Assembly: GCA_033002965.1 (NCBI GenBank)
Contig: JAURVB010014976.1
Coordinates: forward strand, 1 to 64,000
Origin: Piper betle
Taxonomy: Eukaryota > Streptophyta > Magnoliopsida > Piperales > Piperaceae
DNA length: 64,000 nucleotides
Direction of reading: 5' to 3'
Made by a program: the position numbers and the translations under genes. Below are positions 1-13,270 of the stretch, in pieces. A model generated the notes under the pieces. The model was given only the letters and a program-made list of their open reading frames with translations, had not been told where the DNA came from and made no database searches. Each line of letters begins with the position of its first letter. Positions within the stretch are counted from its first letter, which is position 1.

Positions 1-1073
1 ATGTGGGTTTGAGAGGTCCGACCTCACCATAAATGAGGCGATCACACTTGGAACTTGGACCCACAAGGTTCGTTGGGGCCTCTTCTCAATTTTTTATTCT
101 TATACTTTATTGCTGATTTGATTTCAGTTGCAGGATGTGTTAAGTGATTGTTTTATCGGAATCCACCTAACACGGGCCATTTAGACGTACTACTTTCATG
201 ATTAATAACCCTCGAGGATGAAATCCCTTGAATATCTCAAATATGACTTCGAAAATAAAATCCATCACAAGTTACCTTCAGGCTATTATATAAATCCTTC
301 CCAAACCTATACATGATTTTCTGAATTTTCGGGTGAGATGTGAAATAGGGAAAATAGATAATCGCGCTTTGAGATAGAGTGCACATTAGTCAAAGTGGGC
401 TTTGGATTTAGTGAGCATCTGTTCCATTCCTGAGGGATCTAACAACTCCACCTTTGAGTTCCTCAAACCTATAGAAGTGTGGAGGTTTACGAGTACTGCA
501 ATGCAATGCATGTCTAGAATTGTGAGTTTAAAGGGTACTGAATGCCTAAAAGTACTCGGCCTTTGTATTTAGGTTCAGGAGTAATATGAAGGATGTAGAG
601 GGCTGGAAGAAAAGAAATTGATGTTCCCGCACAAGGGATAGTTTTTAAAGTTGACAAAGCATGAGATGAGCAAGAAAGGGGGACGCTGTTAAGTGAGGTT
701 GACGACTCCTAATTAACGCCTTTATGCAAGATTCTATGAAAGAGTATATAAATGTTTCATTTAATAGGAGGGTCAGCTTTCCTGTGCCAGTTTAATTATG
801 GTTATTTCTGGACCAGTAACTCTCATTACTGACATTTTTTCTATTATATATGTAGGTTTTGTTATTCTGAGTCTACTTTAGTGGGAGGATAGATAAATGC
901 TACACAATGTCTCACATGTATTTAGCAATGTCTTTTATTCTATTGACGTCAAGTGGATTACTTTGATCTATATTATTGATCAAGTCTTATAGACTAGTTA
1001 TTTTAGACATGACTCGCTTCGATCACGACATTTCTGATCTGGTTCTTAGGTAATCGGAAATCGGGGTTTCACA
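1..1073 (+). mobile_element. 3' part of a long retrotransposon LTR (family A), cut by window edge
   Basis: This shares landmarks in the same order with the solo LTRs at 20232-23063 (reversed) and 60448-63347: the 'cttggarcttggaccca' word near the start, a 'cccgag/cctgag ggatc' block near 430, a GGACCAGTAAC stem-loop near 811-835 followed by T-rich DNA and 'tatatatgtaggt', and a terminal block ending near 'ggggtttcaca'. The end TTCACA at 1073 corresponds to GTTACA in better copies. Its start lies outside the window. No coding capacity is seen. The match is by eye across several blocks. Confidence 0.75.
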
Positions 1074-1240
1074 TGGATAGATCTGGTCACCAGCGGATAA
1101 ATCCAGCTGTAGCAGAAACTTTTTTTAAGGAGCATCCAGACTTGGCCGCTGGTGCTACGCATAAGGTCACGCAGCCAAATCCAACTACGGTTCGACTTGG
1201 CAATGCGGTAGCCGTTGGCACCATTGGGGGAGGAGAGGTT
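1073..1240 (+). other. Unidentified open reading fragment abutting the LTR end
   Basis: A 55-codon open stretch begins with ATG at the last base of the LTR and runs to a GAG|GTTAAT sequence that could be a splice donor. The peptide is balanced in composition (it includes INPAVAETFFKEHPDL and PNPTTVRLGNAVAVG) and looks more like an exon of a real gene than random AT-rich sequence. I do not recognise the family. It could be a captured gene fragment or the remaining edge of an exon interrupted by the LTR. Confidence 0.35.
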
Positions 1241-1354
1241 AATTTTTTATTTTTTATTTGCAAAGAATAGAATTGGGTCGTCCTTGTAATCGGACGACAT
1301 AGATCAAACTTTGGGGTAAAAAAAAATTTCTGCCTTGGCTCACCCAATCGGTCA

Positions 1355-1356
<2 letters not shown>

Positions 1357-1393
<37 letters not shown>

Positions 1394-1397
1394 CTCT
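1357..1397. repeat. (AC)n-(AT)n microsatellite
   Basis: Uninterrupted AC dinucleotides (about 14) run into a short AT tract. It lies at the junction between the unidentified fragment and the next LTR remnant. Confidence 0.95.
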
Positions 1398-2787
1398 AAG
1401 TGAACCACACTAGGCCCACGTCAGCCCTAGCATTGGCCACCCATTTTTCAGGCAATTTCTCACCCATTTTTAGACGATTTTCTATCCCTAGCGTCGCTGC
1501 CACTTTGGGCTACTACTGGCGAGACTCCGGCCACTAGACTGTTACCACCATGACCACATCGTGGCCAGCTATCAATCTAGACCCACCTCTAGCTCTGGCG
1601 CCATCGGCGATGCTACTTTGTTTGTCGATTTTACCGCCACCGCCGCCTTTCTAGCCACTTTCCGACACTGGCGAGCCACCTCTGTTGAGGCCAATAACCC
1701 AAATCGATTCCCCTCATTGAGATCTTCCATTTGAGACCACCCCTGACCTCCGTCGTGGCCACAAACACCATCGACGACTTGAACTTTCCCTGCGGGTTTC
1801 CGTCCCTTTTATGGCCATTTTTTGACCAACCGCTGGTCGGGCACTGTCAGCAACTACTCTAGTCAACACTGCCTCATCATATTTATTTGACTTATTTTAT
1901 TTATTTATTTATTTATTTGTTTATTGCTTGCACGTGTCTCGTTTTGCATGCCAAACGTTGTTTATTTATTTGCATTGCATATTGTTTATGATGTTATTGC
2001 TAATGTGAGCACATACCACGATCATGCGTCATATAGAGTTGTTAGTCTTTTGCTTATCAATGAGTTCCAATGTAGGTTCCAGAGCCCGTACTCGCCGTAG
2101 ATGTGCCGATACGCTTGGAGCTTGGACCACATGTCCGTTAGAAATCTTCTCAGATTTATAATTCTAGTCTATCGTGGATTTGATTTTTAGATCGTCTGAT
2201 GTGAGAAGTGATGCTTATGAGTCATTTATACGCATTTTACTTCTATGATTAATGACTCATGAGGAAGAGATTCCCCGTGTTGTTTTCAAACTTAGCTTCA
2301 TCTCATGTTGCCTTTGGGTCTACTTATATGATTCCCTTCCCAGCCTTATATATAGTTTTATCAAGTTTTTAGTAAGATGAAAGTTGGTGAATTTGACCTC
2401 GCATATATCGTAAACATGTGTATACGTAGGTCACAGTGGGCTTTGGATTAGTAAAAAGGCTGTTATATTCCCAAGGGATCTTGACATCTCTACATTTTGA
2501 GTTTCCTCATACCCGGAGAAGTGTAGAGTAGATGGTTACTATTGTATACAATGCATGTGTAAACTTGTGATATCAAAGGGTATTGAAGGCAACTGCTTGA
2601 GAGTACCCGACTCTTATGCTTTGGGTTAGGAGTTATATAGAGGTATCAGAGGTAGGATATGTGTTTTTAACTAAAAGTGAGACAAGTTATTGCTGAGAGT
2701 GGCATAACACCGGTTCAATTTATGATGCTATCGAGACTGCAACTTAATGGCTAATCAGTAGATGCCCTTTGAGAGTTCACATGAAGA

Positions 2788-2825
<38 letters not shown>

Positions 2826-3210
2826 GATATATGGTTTTCCTTCCTCGTGGAATATCAAATTTCACTTGTTAGTTTGTACTAATTATTTTTCAAACCACTA
2901 ACAGTCGTTATTGACATTTTTCTTATTATATATGTAGGTATTGTGTTCCTATGCATTGGATTGGTTTTGGTAGAAAGACAGATAAATACTACACATACTT
3001 GAGCTTAGTGCGTCGTTGTTTTCTTTCATTCTTTTATTTATATTGATATTTTTTATGTATTTACTTGATGTATTATGACGTGTTTTCCTTTCTTGAGATA
3101 CCAAGAAGGTTATTTTGATCCGTTTATCGTTCAATTGATTTAGACATGACTCGACTTGATCGTAAGAGTTTTGATCCATTTCTCAGGTGAACAAAAATCA
3201 TGGTGTTAGA
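1398..3210 (+). mobile_element. Second long-LTR remnant of family A, 5' truncated
   Basis: Its blocks match the LTR at 53428-57629: a GC-richer front (1400-1870) with words such as 'gaccacat' and 'ggccagctatcaatct', a TTTATTTATTTA stretch (1880-1925), the 'cgcttggagcttggaccaca' landmark near 2110, a decayed stem-loop near 2893-2918, and a terminal block ending in 'tggtgttaga' at 3210, where good copies have TGTTACA. At 1.8 kb it is shorter than the 2.8-3.1 kb of complete copies, so the 5' end is missing. An (AT)n tract sits at 2788-2825. Confidence 0.7.
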
Positions 3211-3609
3211 TCATTAACTTAAGTCGACAGTAGGTAACTTCTTTATTTATAATTTTTTCTAAATAATTTATTACGAGGACTACTCAGTATTATTTTAAGC
3301 TCGTATAAAAACATCAGCTTGAAATAAATCAAAATATCTATTTGAATTACATGATTTTTTTTAAAAAAGAAAAGTTATCTTTGCTATCTAATTGTTCTTT
3401 CTATCTTCTTATTACCGATTAACACGGTCCAACTCGACTGGAATGGCGGCCACTCTTAGAAGAGATTATCAAGCCCCAACAACCTCCGCATCCCTTGGCC
3501 ACTCGGCCATATGGGGAGTGCCAGATTAACACCACAAAATTGGTAGGTGTAGACAGTGATCCTTCGTTCCCACACCTTTCCCTTGTATTTTAACCACATT
3601 ATTATTATA

Positions 3610-3674
<65 letters not shown>

Positions 3675-4440
3675 GGAAACTACCACTGTTTCCTTAGATT
3701 TAGACGTCCAGACTGGGCTTCCTTTGGCTAAAATTCATCGCCTACTGCTTTGCACCTACGCTTATTCTACTCCCATCTTAATTCTACTTTTCCTTCACTT
3801 TTGGAGTCTTTTAGCCTTTCCTGATAATAATAATAATAAATCACAATATAATAATAATAAAGTCTAGTTTAATTTTGTGCTCCCCAAGCAGCTGCCTTTT
3901 AATAATTATTATTATACATTACACAAGACATGAGAGTTGAGCCTGGACGAAAAGTGCTTCTACCTGTGATGAAAATTGGCTTCATGCTTCTACCTGTGAT
4001 GACTTGGATTCAATAGTTTTATTTCTTTAGGTTCTAACGTGTATGTAATATAGTAAATTGGTTGATCTACCATCACCAAACTTTACTAATTACTGTTTGG
4101 CTTGGCTTTGAGTTGACTTAACTCTAACCAAGATGGTGTGTTAGCTATTAAGTTAGATGCTAACAAGGATGATGATTATTATATTATTTATTTCGATCAA
4201 ATGCATAGTTTTATAAAGAATAATAATTAACTTAAGTACAAAAAATGAAATTAATTAAAAAAGAAAACAAATCTAGAGAAGGGAAAATTTTATAGTTTTT
4301 AACAAAGAAAATATAAAGTTACAAATATTAAAATAAAAATAAAAGAGCGGAAAAACCAAGAAGGAAGAACCACAACAAGAAGAGGCTATTTTAATCAGCC
4401 TCAATAACTAAAAAACAAAAAAAGAACGAAAAAATACAGG
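3211..4440. other. Intergenic, upstream of transketolase; (ATT)n tract
   Basis: AT-rich DNA without coding signal. A trinucleotide ATT microsatellite fills 3601-3674, and smaller ATA/AAT runs follow near 3826-3860 and 3905-3915. Nothing else is recognised. Confidence 0.8.
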
Positions 4441-4618
4441 AAAATCATCGAGCAGTCGTTTCCTACCCTCTATCAACGGACAGGATCACTTCAACCGAAT
4501 CCAACGGCCAAGAGCCCATGCAACAGACCAATAACATAAGATGAGGCATATTACGTCCTCATTTGATTCGCCCCTCCAAACTCCCAACTACTCACCGGCG
4601 CAAGCCCACGCCGATGCT
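4441..4618 (+). promoter_or_regulatory. Probable proximal promoter and 5' leader of transketolase
   Basis: Base composition changes abruptly from AT-rich to mixed about 180 bases ahead of the start codon. The word ATCCAACGGCC lies at 4499-4509 and CCAATAA at 4527-4533. No convincing TATA box is visible. An in-frame ATG at 4541 would add 26 residues unlike known transit peptides; the ATG at 4619, followed by Ala-Ala-Ala-Ser, is preferred as the start. Promoter assignment is inference. Confidence 0.4.
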
Positions 4619-7600
4619 ATGGCCGCCGCCTCCCTCGCCGTCTCCCCCGCCATGGCGCGAGCCACCGCCGCCGCCCACCGCGCCCAGGCAGCCCCTGACC
4701 GCTCCGCCGCCCTCCCCGCCCGCAGCTCCTTCTCCGGCCGCCCCCTCAAGGCCGCCTCCGCCTCACTTCCCCGCCGGCCCCGATCCGCCGCCCGGCCCTC
4801 CGGCCCACGCGCCGCCGTGGTGGAGACTGTCCCCGGTGACCGAGGCGGCGCTGTTGGAGAAGTCGGTGAACACGATCCGGTTCCTGGCGATTGACGCCGT
4901 GGAGAAGGCCAACTCCGGCCACCCGGGCTTGCCCATGGGGTGCGCCCCCATGGGTCACATCTTGTACGACGAGGTGATGCGGTACAATCCCAAGAACCCG
5001 TATTGGTTCAATCGGGATAGGTTTGTGTTGTCAGCGGGGCACGGGTGCATGTTGCAGTATGCTCTCCTCCACCTTGCTGGGTATGATAGTGTCAAGGTGA
5101 GCAGATTTGAGGTTTTGATGGCTGATTAGAGGTTTTGATTATGGTGTGGAAATGGTCTTTTCAATTGGCCAAAGTAGATAGTTTTGACCTTTTTGTTAAA
5201 TTGGTTTAGCATCCTGTTGTATGGATTTCTGTTCATTGGGAGCTTGGAGGTGCTGATTTTGTGTTTCTAGATACTGATCTGGATGCCTACGAGTTTTTTA
5301 ACTTGCTTATTGTTGAATTTGGTGGATGTTTGGCTGTAGATCGATTTAAGTTGACTTTTGGCAAATTAATGTCTGCTGATTGATCGAATCTTTTTTTTTT
5401 TGGCAAACGGGTCGTGATAGTGATGAACTTGAAGTGTAATTTAGATATATTTGGTGGAAGTTCGCTGTACATCTGATTCTGAATGCTACTGGTTGTGCTG
5501 AACTAATTCAATATGTTTAGTGATTGTGCTTAGAAAAAGCTTGTACTTTTCTTGTCTGCTAAATTAATTGTATCATTTGTAACTTAACATTCTAGGAGGA
5601 GGATTTGAAGTCTTTTCGCCAGTGGGAGAGCAGAACTCCTGGGCACCCTGAGAATTTTGAGACTCCGGGAGTGGAGGTGACAACCGGTTTGTTTCTATCC
5701 TTGATTCTTGATAGTTTCTTTGATAAATCATGGGTTTAATTTTCAATGTTCTAGTGTTGTTCCTTCTATTCTTATATTATACCTCTATTAGGCCCGCTCG
5801 GTCAGGGGATTGCGAATGCAGTTGGATTGGCACTTGCAGAGAAGCATTTAGCTGCCCGATACAACAAGCCTGACAATGAGATTGTTGACCACTACACGTA
5901 TGCATACTGGAAGCTTTTGTGGTCATAGACTAATTTGTTTATTCAAAAATCAACTACTAATTGAGTTTACTGTGCTTAGCTATGTTATTCTTGGCGATGG
6001 CTGTCAGATGGAGGGTATTTCTAATGAAGTTTGCTCTCTTGCTGGTCATTGGGGCCTTGGAAAGCTGATTGCCTTCTATGATGATAATCATATTTCTATT
6101 GATGGTGACACTGAAATTGCCTTCACTGAGAGTGTTGACACTCGTTTTGAGGGTCTTGGATGGCATGTTATTTGGGTGAAGAATGGTAACACTGGCTATG
6201 ATGAGATTCGTGCCGCCATTGAAGAAGCTAAGGCTGTTAAGGACAAGCCTACTTTGATCAAGGTTTACTTCTTTTGTGATATTGGATGTTTATTTCTAGA
6301 TATATTTCATGTTAATGTGCTCATCTTGTGGGACCTTCTGTTATAGGTTACAACAACAATTGGATATGGTTCCCCTAACAAGGCAAACTCATACAGTGTG
6401 CATGGGAGTGCTTTGGGTCCCAAGGAAGTTGATGCCACCAGGCAAAACTTGGGATGGCCGTACGAGCCCTTCCATGTTCCTGAAGACGTGAAAAGGTATC
6501 TCAGATCTTTAAATCATTTATTTGTTTGATTGATGTGTAATTGATTGAGTGCTGATAAGTAGTTAATTTTGCAGCCATTGGAGTCGTCATGTTCCAGATG
6601 GTGCTGCTCTTGAAGCTGCATGGAATGCAAAATTTGCAGATTATGAGAAGAAATACAAGGATGAAGCTGCAGAACTGAAGTCGATTATTAACGGTGAACT
6701 TCCTGCTGGGTGGGAGAAGGCCCTTCCGGTATTGTTCATTACTGTACAACATTAGTGAGTGGTCTGATTTTTTGGACCTTGATAATGGTTTTTTTTTTGT
6801 TCATGGCAGACTTATACCCCTGAGAGTGCTGCTGATGCTACTAGAAATCTTTCCCAACAATGCCTGAATGCTCTTGCCAAAGCTCTTCCTGGTCTGCTGG
6901 GGGAAGTGCTGATCTTGCTTCTTCCAATATGACCTTGCTAAAGATGTTTGGAGATTTCCAAAAGGATACTCCTGCTGAGAGAAATGTTAGGTTTGGTGTC
7001 AGGGAGCATGGTATGGGTGCAATTTGCAACGGGATTGCCCTTCACAGCCCTGGACTCATTCCCTACTGCGCAACATTTTTTGTCTTCACAGATTACATGA
7101 GAGGTGCCATCAGGCTTTCCGCATTGTGCGAGGCTGGAGTAATCTATGTAATGACACATGATTCAATTGGTCTTGGAGAGGATGGACCCACTCACCAGCC
7201 AGTGGAGCATTTGGCTAGCTTCCGTGCTATGCCAAACATTCTAATGCTTCGACCAGCTGATGGTAATGAGACCGCTGGTGCATACAAGGTTGCAGTACTC
7301 AACAGGAAGAGGCCGTCAATCCTTGCCCTCTCTCGACAGAAGCTTCCTCAGCTTCCTGGAACTTCCATTGAAGGAGTTGAGAAAGGAGGATACATTGTAT
7401 CAGACAACTCTTCTGGGGGCAAGCCGGAACTGATTCTTATTGGTACCGGTTCTGAACTGGAGATTGCTGCAAAGGCTGCAGATGAACTTAGGGGTGAGGG
7501 CAAAAAGGTTCGTGTCGTCTCTTTTGTTTCATGGGAGTTGTTTGATGAGCAGTCACCTGAGTACAAGGAGAGTGTATTGCCATCAGATGTAACTGCAAGA

Positions 7601-7768
7601 GTCAGTATTGAAGCAGGATCTACATTTGGGTGGGAAAAGATTGTTGGAGCAAAGGGCAAGGCGATTGGAATCGACCGCTTTGGTGCCAGTGCCCCGGCTG
7701 GGAAGATCTACAAGGAGTTCGGTATCACAGCAGAGAACGTCGTTGCTACTGCAAAATCGATATTGTAG
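4619..7768 (+). CDS. TKL: Transketolase, chloroplastic (seven exons; two one-base frameshifts in this sequence)
   Basis: A thiamine-diphosphate enzyme of the Calvin cycle and pentose phosphate pathway that moves two-carbon units between sugar phosphates. Exons read as 4619-5096, 5596-5686, 5792-5897, 5980-6262, 6347-6495, 6575-6728 and 6810-7768, all with GT...AG introns and consistent phases, giving about 739 residues, normal for the plastid form. A Ser/Ala/Arg-rich transit peptide fills the first ~70 residues. Visible motifs are the cofactor motif GDG (about residue 230), the conserved [14 protein letters not shown] stretch, the catalytic Glu of GVREHGM (about 486), and the C-terminal [10 protein letters not shown] region. 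Two breaks: CCCC at 4831-4834 has one C too many at the transit/mature junction, and GGGGG at 6899-6903 has one G too few. Both are homopolymer changes and no stop interrupts the rest, so sequencing error or a very recent lesion is likelier than an old pseudogene. Exon 1 is much more GC-rich than the later exons. Confidence 0.93.
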
Positions 7769-8060
7769 ATTAGAATTTTGTAGAGTGCTTCTTACTCTCT
7801 TTCTCATTCATGTGCTTGCGGCATTTGGATTTGGTTACTGCGCTCTCCTGTGAAAAGTGATTAAGTGGAGAAAGAAGCAGGAGTAAAAGTTATTTGCTGT
7901 TTGGTGATAATAAAAACCTTTTCATTTTTCAGTTTCTTCAGGAAGCTGGGTCTCGAGGGCTTGTTTCAATCATTTGCAAGATTGTGGTGTTTCTTTTATG
8001 CGGCCAGATGGCGGTTAATGTCCACGGTCCATCTTAAATTAGATTTGTAACATTTCCATC
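7769..8060 (+). other. Probable 3' untranslated region of transketolase
   Basis: Mixed-composition sequence follows the stop codon, with an AATAAAA-type polyadenylation signal near 7908-7914. The small open frames here resemble nothing known. Confidence 0.4.
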
Positions 8061-9300
8061 TATTAAAATTAAATACCATGGAAAACAGTGATTGGATCCA
8101 GATGGTGATGTTATTTCTGAATAGGAATATGATACAAACGTTCTTTTATGGTATGGTACCACAATGCCCCCTGTTACAAATGAGGGTAGTTCGTCTCTAA
8201 CACAACTGTTGCTTACCTTTACCGTTCATTACTTATCCTTCCCCCTAGATTTTGCTTTGACACTTAGTACTCCACCCAAACTAGTGTTTTCAAATACAGG
8301 AACCCCGGCCTTATCCAATCTTTGAATCTTGCTTCCCTCCCATCTTTACTTTGTTTTAAGGAAGTTTGGTTTCAGAAAAGAAAAAAGGACAGGGAACACA
8401 GGGCAGAGAGTTACAAAACAAGAACTGTTGAGGTTACTTGGACTTCCATTTCAGATGGAGAGGGTCTCACTGATACATGGGCAGTCCAGTGAGGAGGATT
8501 GCCATATCCATTTTATGTGGCACAAATCTGAAGAAGATGGATTAATATGAACCATTAATTGTGTATTGTCTCTGGATTCGCATATTCTGTGTCTCCGACT
8601 CCAAGTGAATGAAAGGACAATCACATTGGCGGATGAAGATGCCCGGAGTGAGCAACAACCGTTTTACTAGGCTATGGTAAAGTGGTTGGTGGTGACTCTG
8701 AGTGTTTGGACTTCGGCATATGAAGAAATAAGACCATAATGACCTAAATATGAATACAAAAAGGAAATATGCAATTGTTTACCATATAGTTATAACGTAT
8801 AAACAGTGCTTGATAGGGTATATCTTAAATCGCGTCAAATCCAGATAACATGTGTAGATTTTTTTTTTTTTAGTTTGGGTTTTAGAAAATAGATCGGATT
8901 TTCAGAACTAACTAGCCGGTTGTCCGTGTGATGCGCAACATGATATGATTTATTATTATTTATTATTCTTATATTTAACTATTATCAAGTGATTTATATT
9001 TTAACATTAAATTTAAATTGACTTAGAATATATTACACTTTAATTAAAAAAGTATATAATATTTATTTCTATTACTTGATTTGTATTATAGAAGATTTTT
9101 ATTTATTAGTCTTATATATTATATCTATTTTTTAAATATTAATTTATTGTTATTTATTAATTAGTCGATATTATAAATAAGAAATAAATGATAATATTAT
9201 AAAGTTTTTAGAAGACACGTGACAAATTCTAATTAAAAAGACTTCAATAGGAATTAATGTTTTTGTACACACACAGCGATATCATATTAAAAATCTTCAA

Positions 9301-9331
<31 letters not shown>

Positions 9332-10991
9332 TATATAATATTTAAAAATCCCGTATTTAGAATTATTATCACCTACTCTTTATACTATGGAATTTGGCTA
9401 TTGGCTTGCACATTAATAATAATGACTGGAGTTAAAAGGCAGATGAGTAAATTTTAATTCTAGAAAGATTATAAATTCATTTAATATCTAAAAAATATTT
9501 ATTTAATCGCGTTCAACTTTAACAATCGGCCAGAATATGGTGGCCGATATTGGTATTGAAAAGTGTGGTTTGCAAATTGCAACACTAGTAGTGATTGGAG
9601 ACAAGATTAAGATTGTTAAATGGTAAGGGGCATTCAAACTTCTAGGGTCAAGTTTAATTACCTATATTATATGACCAGCTTATAAAATGTGATTGTGGTT
9701 CACATCATCGATGAATAGGTACGGATTGCATGTGCGTTGTCCTACAAAGTATCTTCTACTTCTTAATACTGTGCATGATTTTCAGTAAGTCCTTTCATCG
9801 ACTAACCAAAAAAAGCCAAGCTAATTAGATCACCATCTGAGTGTCTTTTTATTGAAATTGGCATAAAAAGAAGAAGATGGGAATTGAGCGTTCACCGATC
9901 AACGCTTAGTACTCATGTGTGTCGAGAAAAATCTTTAAAATTAGAAATTAATAACGACGAACACAAGATATAAGAAAATAATATATAAAAAATAAGATAA
10001 AACAAAAAATAAAAGAACAGATATTAAATATAAAAAACCTTCTTTTCCTCGGAGTCAAAAATTACATGACAATAACGAACAATTCACTACTTCAACTAAA
10101 GATAACAACTATCAAATATATAGAGATGTATATTAAAATTACTCACCTAACCTATACTATTGATATTACAAAATTTTTCTATCTCAATACTATATAAAAT
10201 TAAACTAGTAAATAATATTTTCCGTCTTTTTATCTCTATATTCTTTTTCTTTTTTTTCTCTCACATCCTGTCTATTTTTAGAATGAGATAAATGAATCTA
10301 TAGTATATATAGAGATATTTTAAAGTCCTTCATCTTTCATAGTACAACAAGCAATTACTTAATTTAAAGATTCTTTTAGTACTCTGAGTATGACAATATA
10401 CTATATATCACTAATATTTATAATTACAAATATTAACAACGTAAAGCTCATTTTGTATGATGGCATTTAAGTTGAAAGCTCCTATCACTTGTGTTTATTA
10501 CTTAGCGAGGACGTGGGTGTGTGGATATTCGGCACCATCTATGAATGTTGAAGAGACGATTGAGGTTTATAAAATTGTACTTGAGATTCTTACAAATCAC
10601 TTACCTCATAGAGATTGTCTAAGGCCTTGCGTTTAACTTCACGTCTAATATTTACGTATTTTCATAGATTTTTAATTTGATTAATTAAAAGGAATAAATT
10701 AAATTCATCGTCCTCTCTTTTAATTTTTAGTTCAATTAATCATTTTAATTTTTAACTCAATTAATATTTTTTTAAATTAAATCAACCATCGGAGCTTGCG
10801 AGGAGCCGTCAAAATTATATGCACACCTGTCCGGCCGGCGGCTGGGCATTGTTGCATGAGCGAAGCTCCGCCCCCGTGAGGCCCAATACTTGGACTCTCT
10901 CTTGGACGCCCACTTGGACTCATTTCCTAAAAAAACGGTCCCACCCATACTACGCAAAATGTTTTTAAGTATACTTATTTTGGTACACTCT

Positions 10992-11028
<37 letters not shown>

Positions 11029-11951
11029 TATTATTATTATTATTATTATTATTATGTTCAAATGAGTATATTTTAAGTGCAAATAAATATAGGGTATCTT
11101 TTATCTTTTTTATTTACAACATACATGTGGCTCAGTAATTAGCGTATCATTATGCCCCTAAAATTATCAAAATAAAAGTAATTGTATTAACTTGAAATTA
11201 TTCAAAAATATTTCTAATCCATATGTAAATTTATTTTTTATAAGATAGATGTGTGAACTTACTGAAAAAATTAAAATACATATAAAATATATGCTTTTTT
11301 CACTTTATTTTGTTTTATTTTTAAAAAATCCTTCCTTATTCATAAAAATGATATCTAAATGACGAGATAGAATTTGTGATAATAAATGTTATGCCAAATG
11401 CTCTAACAGTAGTCCAAATGACCACAATTAGTGGAGCTTGAATGTTTTTTATTACATGTATATTTTCTAGACTTCGTTCGTTGTGATCGTTTTGACAGAA
11501 ATGCTACATTGGATTTATTATAGCATTTATCACAACAAATCTAATTTCGTAAACAAGTTCACGGTTACTCTTATAATTATCTAATAAAATAATATTAAAA
11601 AAGTTAAATTTTATGAAGAGTCATACATATAAATAGACAGATGTAACTCTTATTTATTTATAAAAGGGTATCACTTTTAATCTCCTTTACCAACGATGAC
11701 TCTGACAATCACTTTTAATCTCCTTTTATGTGAATAGTTATATCTATTTATAAACAAGTTTGACTCTTCATTAAAAACAAGTGTGACTTTTTGTACATAA
11801 CCGTGTGATTCTTATATACTCTCGCAACTCTTTAAAATCGTATTTACTTTCTTCTAATTTTTTGTTATCAATATTTTTATTTTTAATATATAAAATAATT
11901 ATAATTCTCCATTATATTTCAAATTTCAAATTTCATTTTATTGTTCTTATA

Positions 11952-11987
<36 letters not shown>

Positions 11988-13040
11988 GTATCTTGGATGG
12001 ATAAAAATATTAAAATATCTATGGATATTTTATTATATTTTGCATGTTATTATTTTTACTTTATAACTCTAAATCCTAAACACTAATGTTTTTTTAATTT
12101 TTAAAAAATATTCTCATACTTATTGTCTATGTAACTTTACTTTAATTTTGTAATAGCAAATTTCCATATTTTTTGTTTAATATTAATTATTAGTTTTTTA
12201 AGATAAAATTATTTAATATTTATTAATGCATATATTGCATGTTGTATTGGCTCACATCTAATAAGAATAGAATTTGCAACGTACCAATTTCACATTCATA
12301 TCAAGCAATTGCAGTAAGCACTTGACTTATTATTTGTCTGTTAGATGGATTAATATTTAAAATTTGTATGGTTTGCGTTTCATTTAAAAATTTTAAAAGC
12401 TTAAAATGTTTTTTTAATAAAATTAGTAAACTATATTTATAATATATTTAAATTATTTTAAAAACCTAACACAAGCTATTTGGCTACTACAGATGAAAGC
12501 AACATTTATTTTTGAACAAATCAGCTACAATACTTTTCATTGCATATATTATAAATTTATCACGTGTCATTAAGTATTATTACAAATTTACCGCTTTTAT
12601 CGGTAAAGTACTAATTAAATATTTTTAAAATTTTACACTTTTATCATAAGCTCAAAGTATTTTATGATTTTATCCTTTCTTAATTAAAAAACATTAATTA
12701 AATATTGTAAAATTTTCAAACATTCTTATTAGGAATATATTAAATAATTGTAGTGTTTATTGAAAAATCTAATTCAATTATTATTAGGTTTGGCAAATTT
12801 TATTTTTATCATGGGCATGTAAAAATAGTAAAAAATCTAATTAATTTATCATGTGTTTATAAATGATTGTTAAAATAAGTAAAGATCTTAAATTAATATA
12901 AAATATTTAATTCGAGTCAAAATCCACATATTTTTCTTACACAATCTACTCAATTTTAAGGGAATAAAAAAAGCGGCAAAAATACACCGGCAGACTCAAG
13001 AAATTTCACCGGCAAATCTACCAAACCTACCCCACTCGGA
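8061..13040. other. Long AT-rich intergenic region with microsatellites
   Basis: No gene is supported. Mixed-composition DNA to about 8740 gives way to very AT-rich sequence. (AT)n tracts lie at 9299-9326 and 11936-11986. A short GC-richer island at 10785-10950 has no recognisable coding content. The remainder is A/T-rich low-complexity DNA, probably decayed repeats. Confidence 0.75.
10998..11055. repeat. Self-complementary (AAT)n-(ATT)n tract
   Basis: About ten AAT units run directly into about nine ATT units, making a near-perfect inverted repeat centred near 11029 that could form a cruciform. Confidence 0.9.
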
Positions 13041-13270
13041 CTGTAGTAGGTAGGGTTGCTAAATGAGCGAGCCAGCTAGTGAGCATTTAGCGTTTGGCTC
13101 GGCTTGACTCGACTCGAAACTCGACGTTAATATGCTCGACTCGAACTCGAATCTTACGAGCCGAGCTTGAGCAACATCGTGTTCGACTCGACTCGACTCG
13201 GCTATAACTCGAAATCGACTCGTAGCTCGATTCAAACTCGACTCGATAAAATAATATAATAATATAGTCT

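Noticed and set aside
4541..4618. Upstream ATG as the transketolase start
   Set aside because: It would add residues unlike plastid transit peptides and lies in the expected leader; the ATG at 4619 fits the family better.
8329..8550. 73-codon frame downstream of transketolase
   Set aside because: No recognisable similarity, and length is within chance expectation for this composition.
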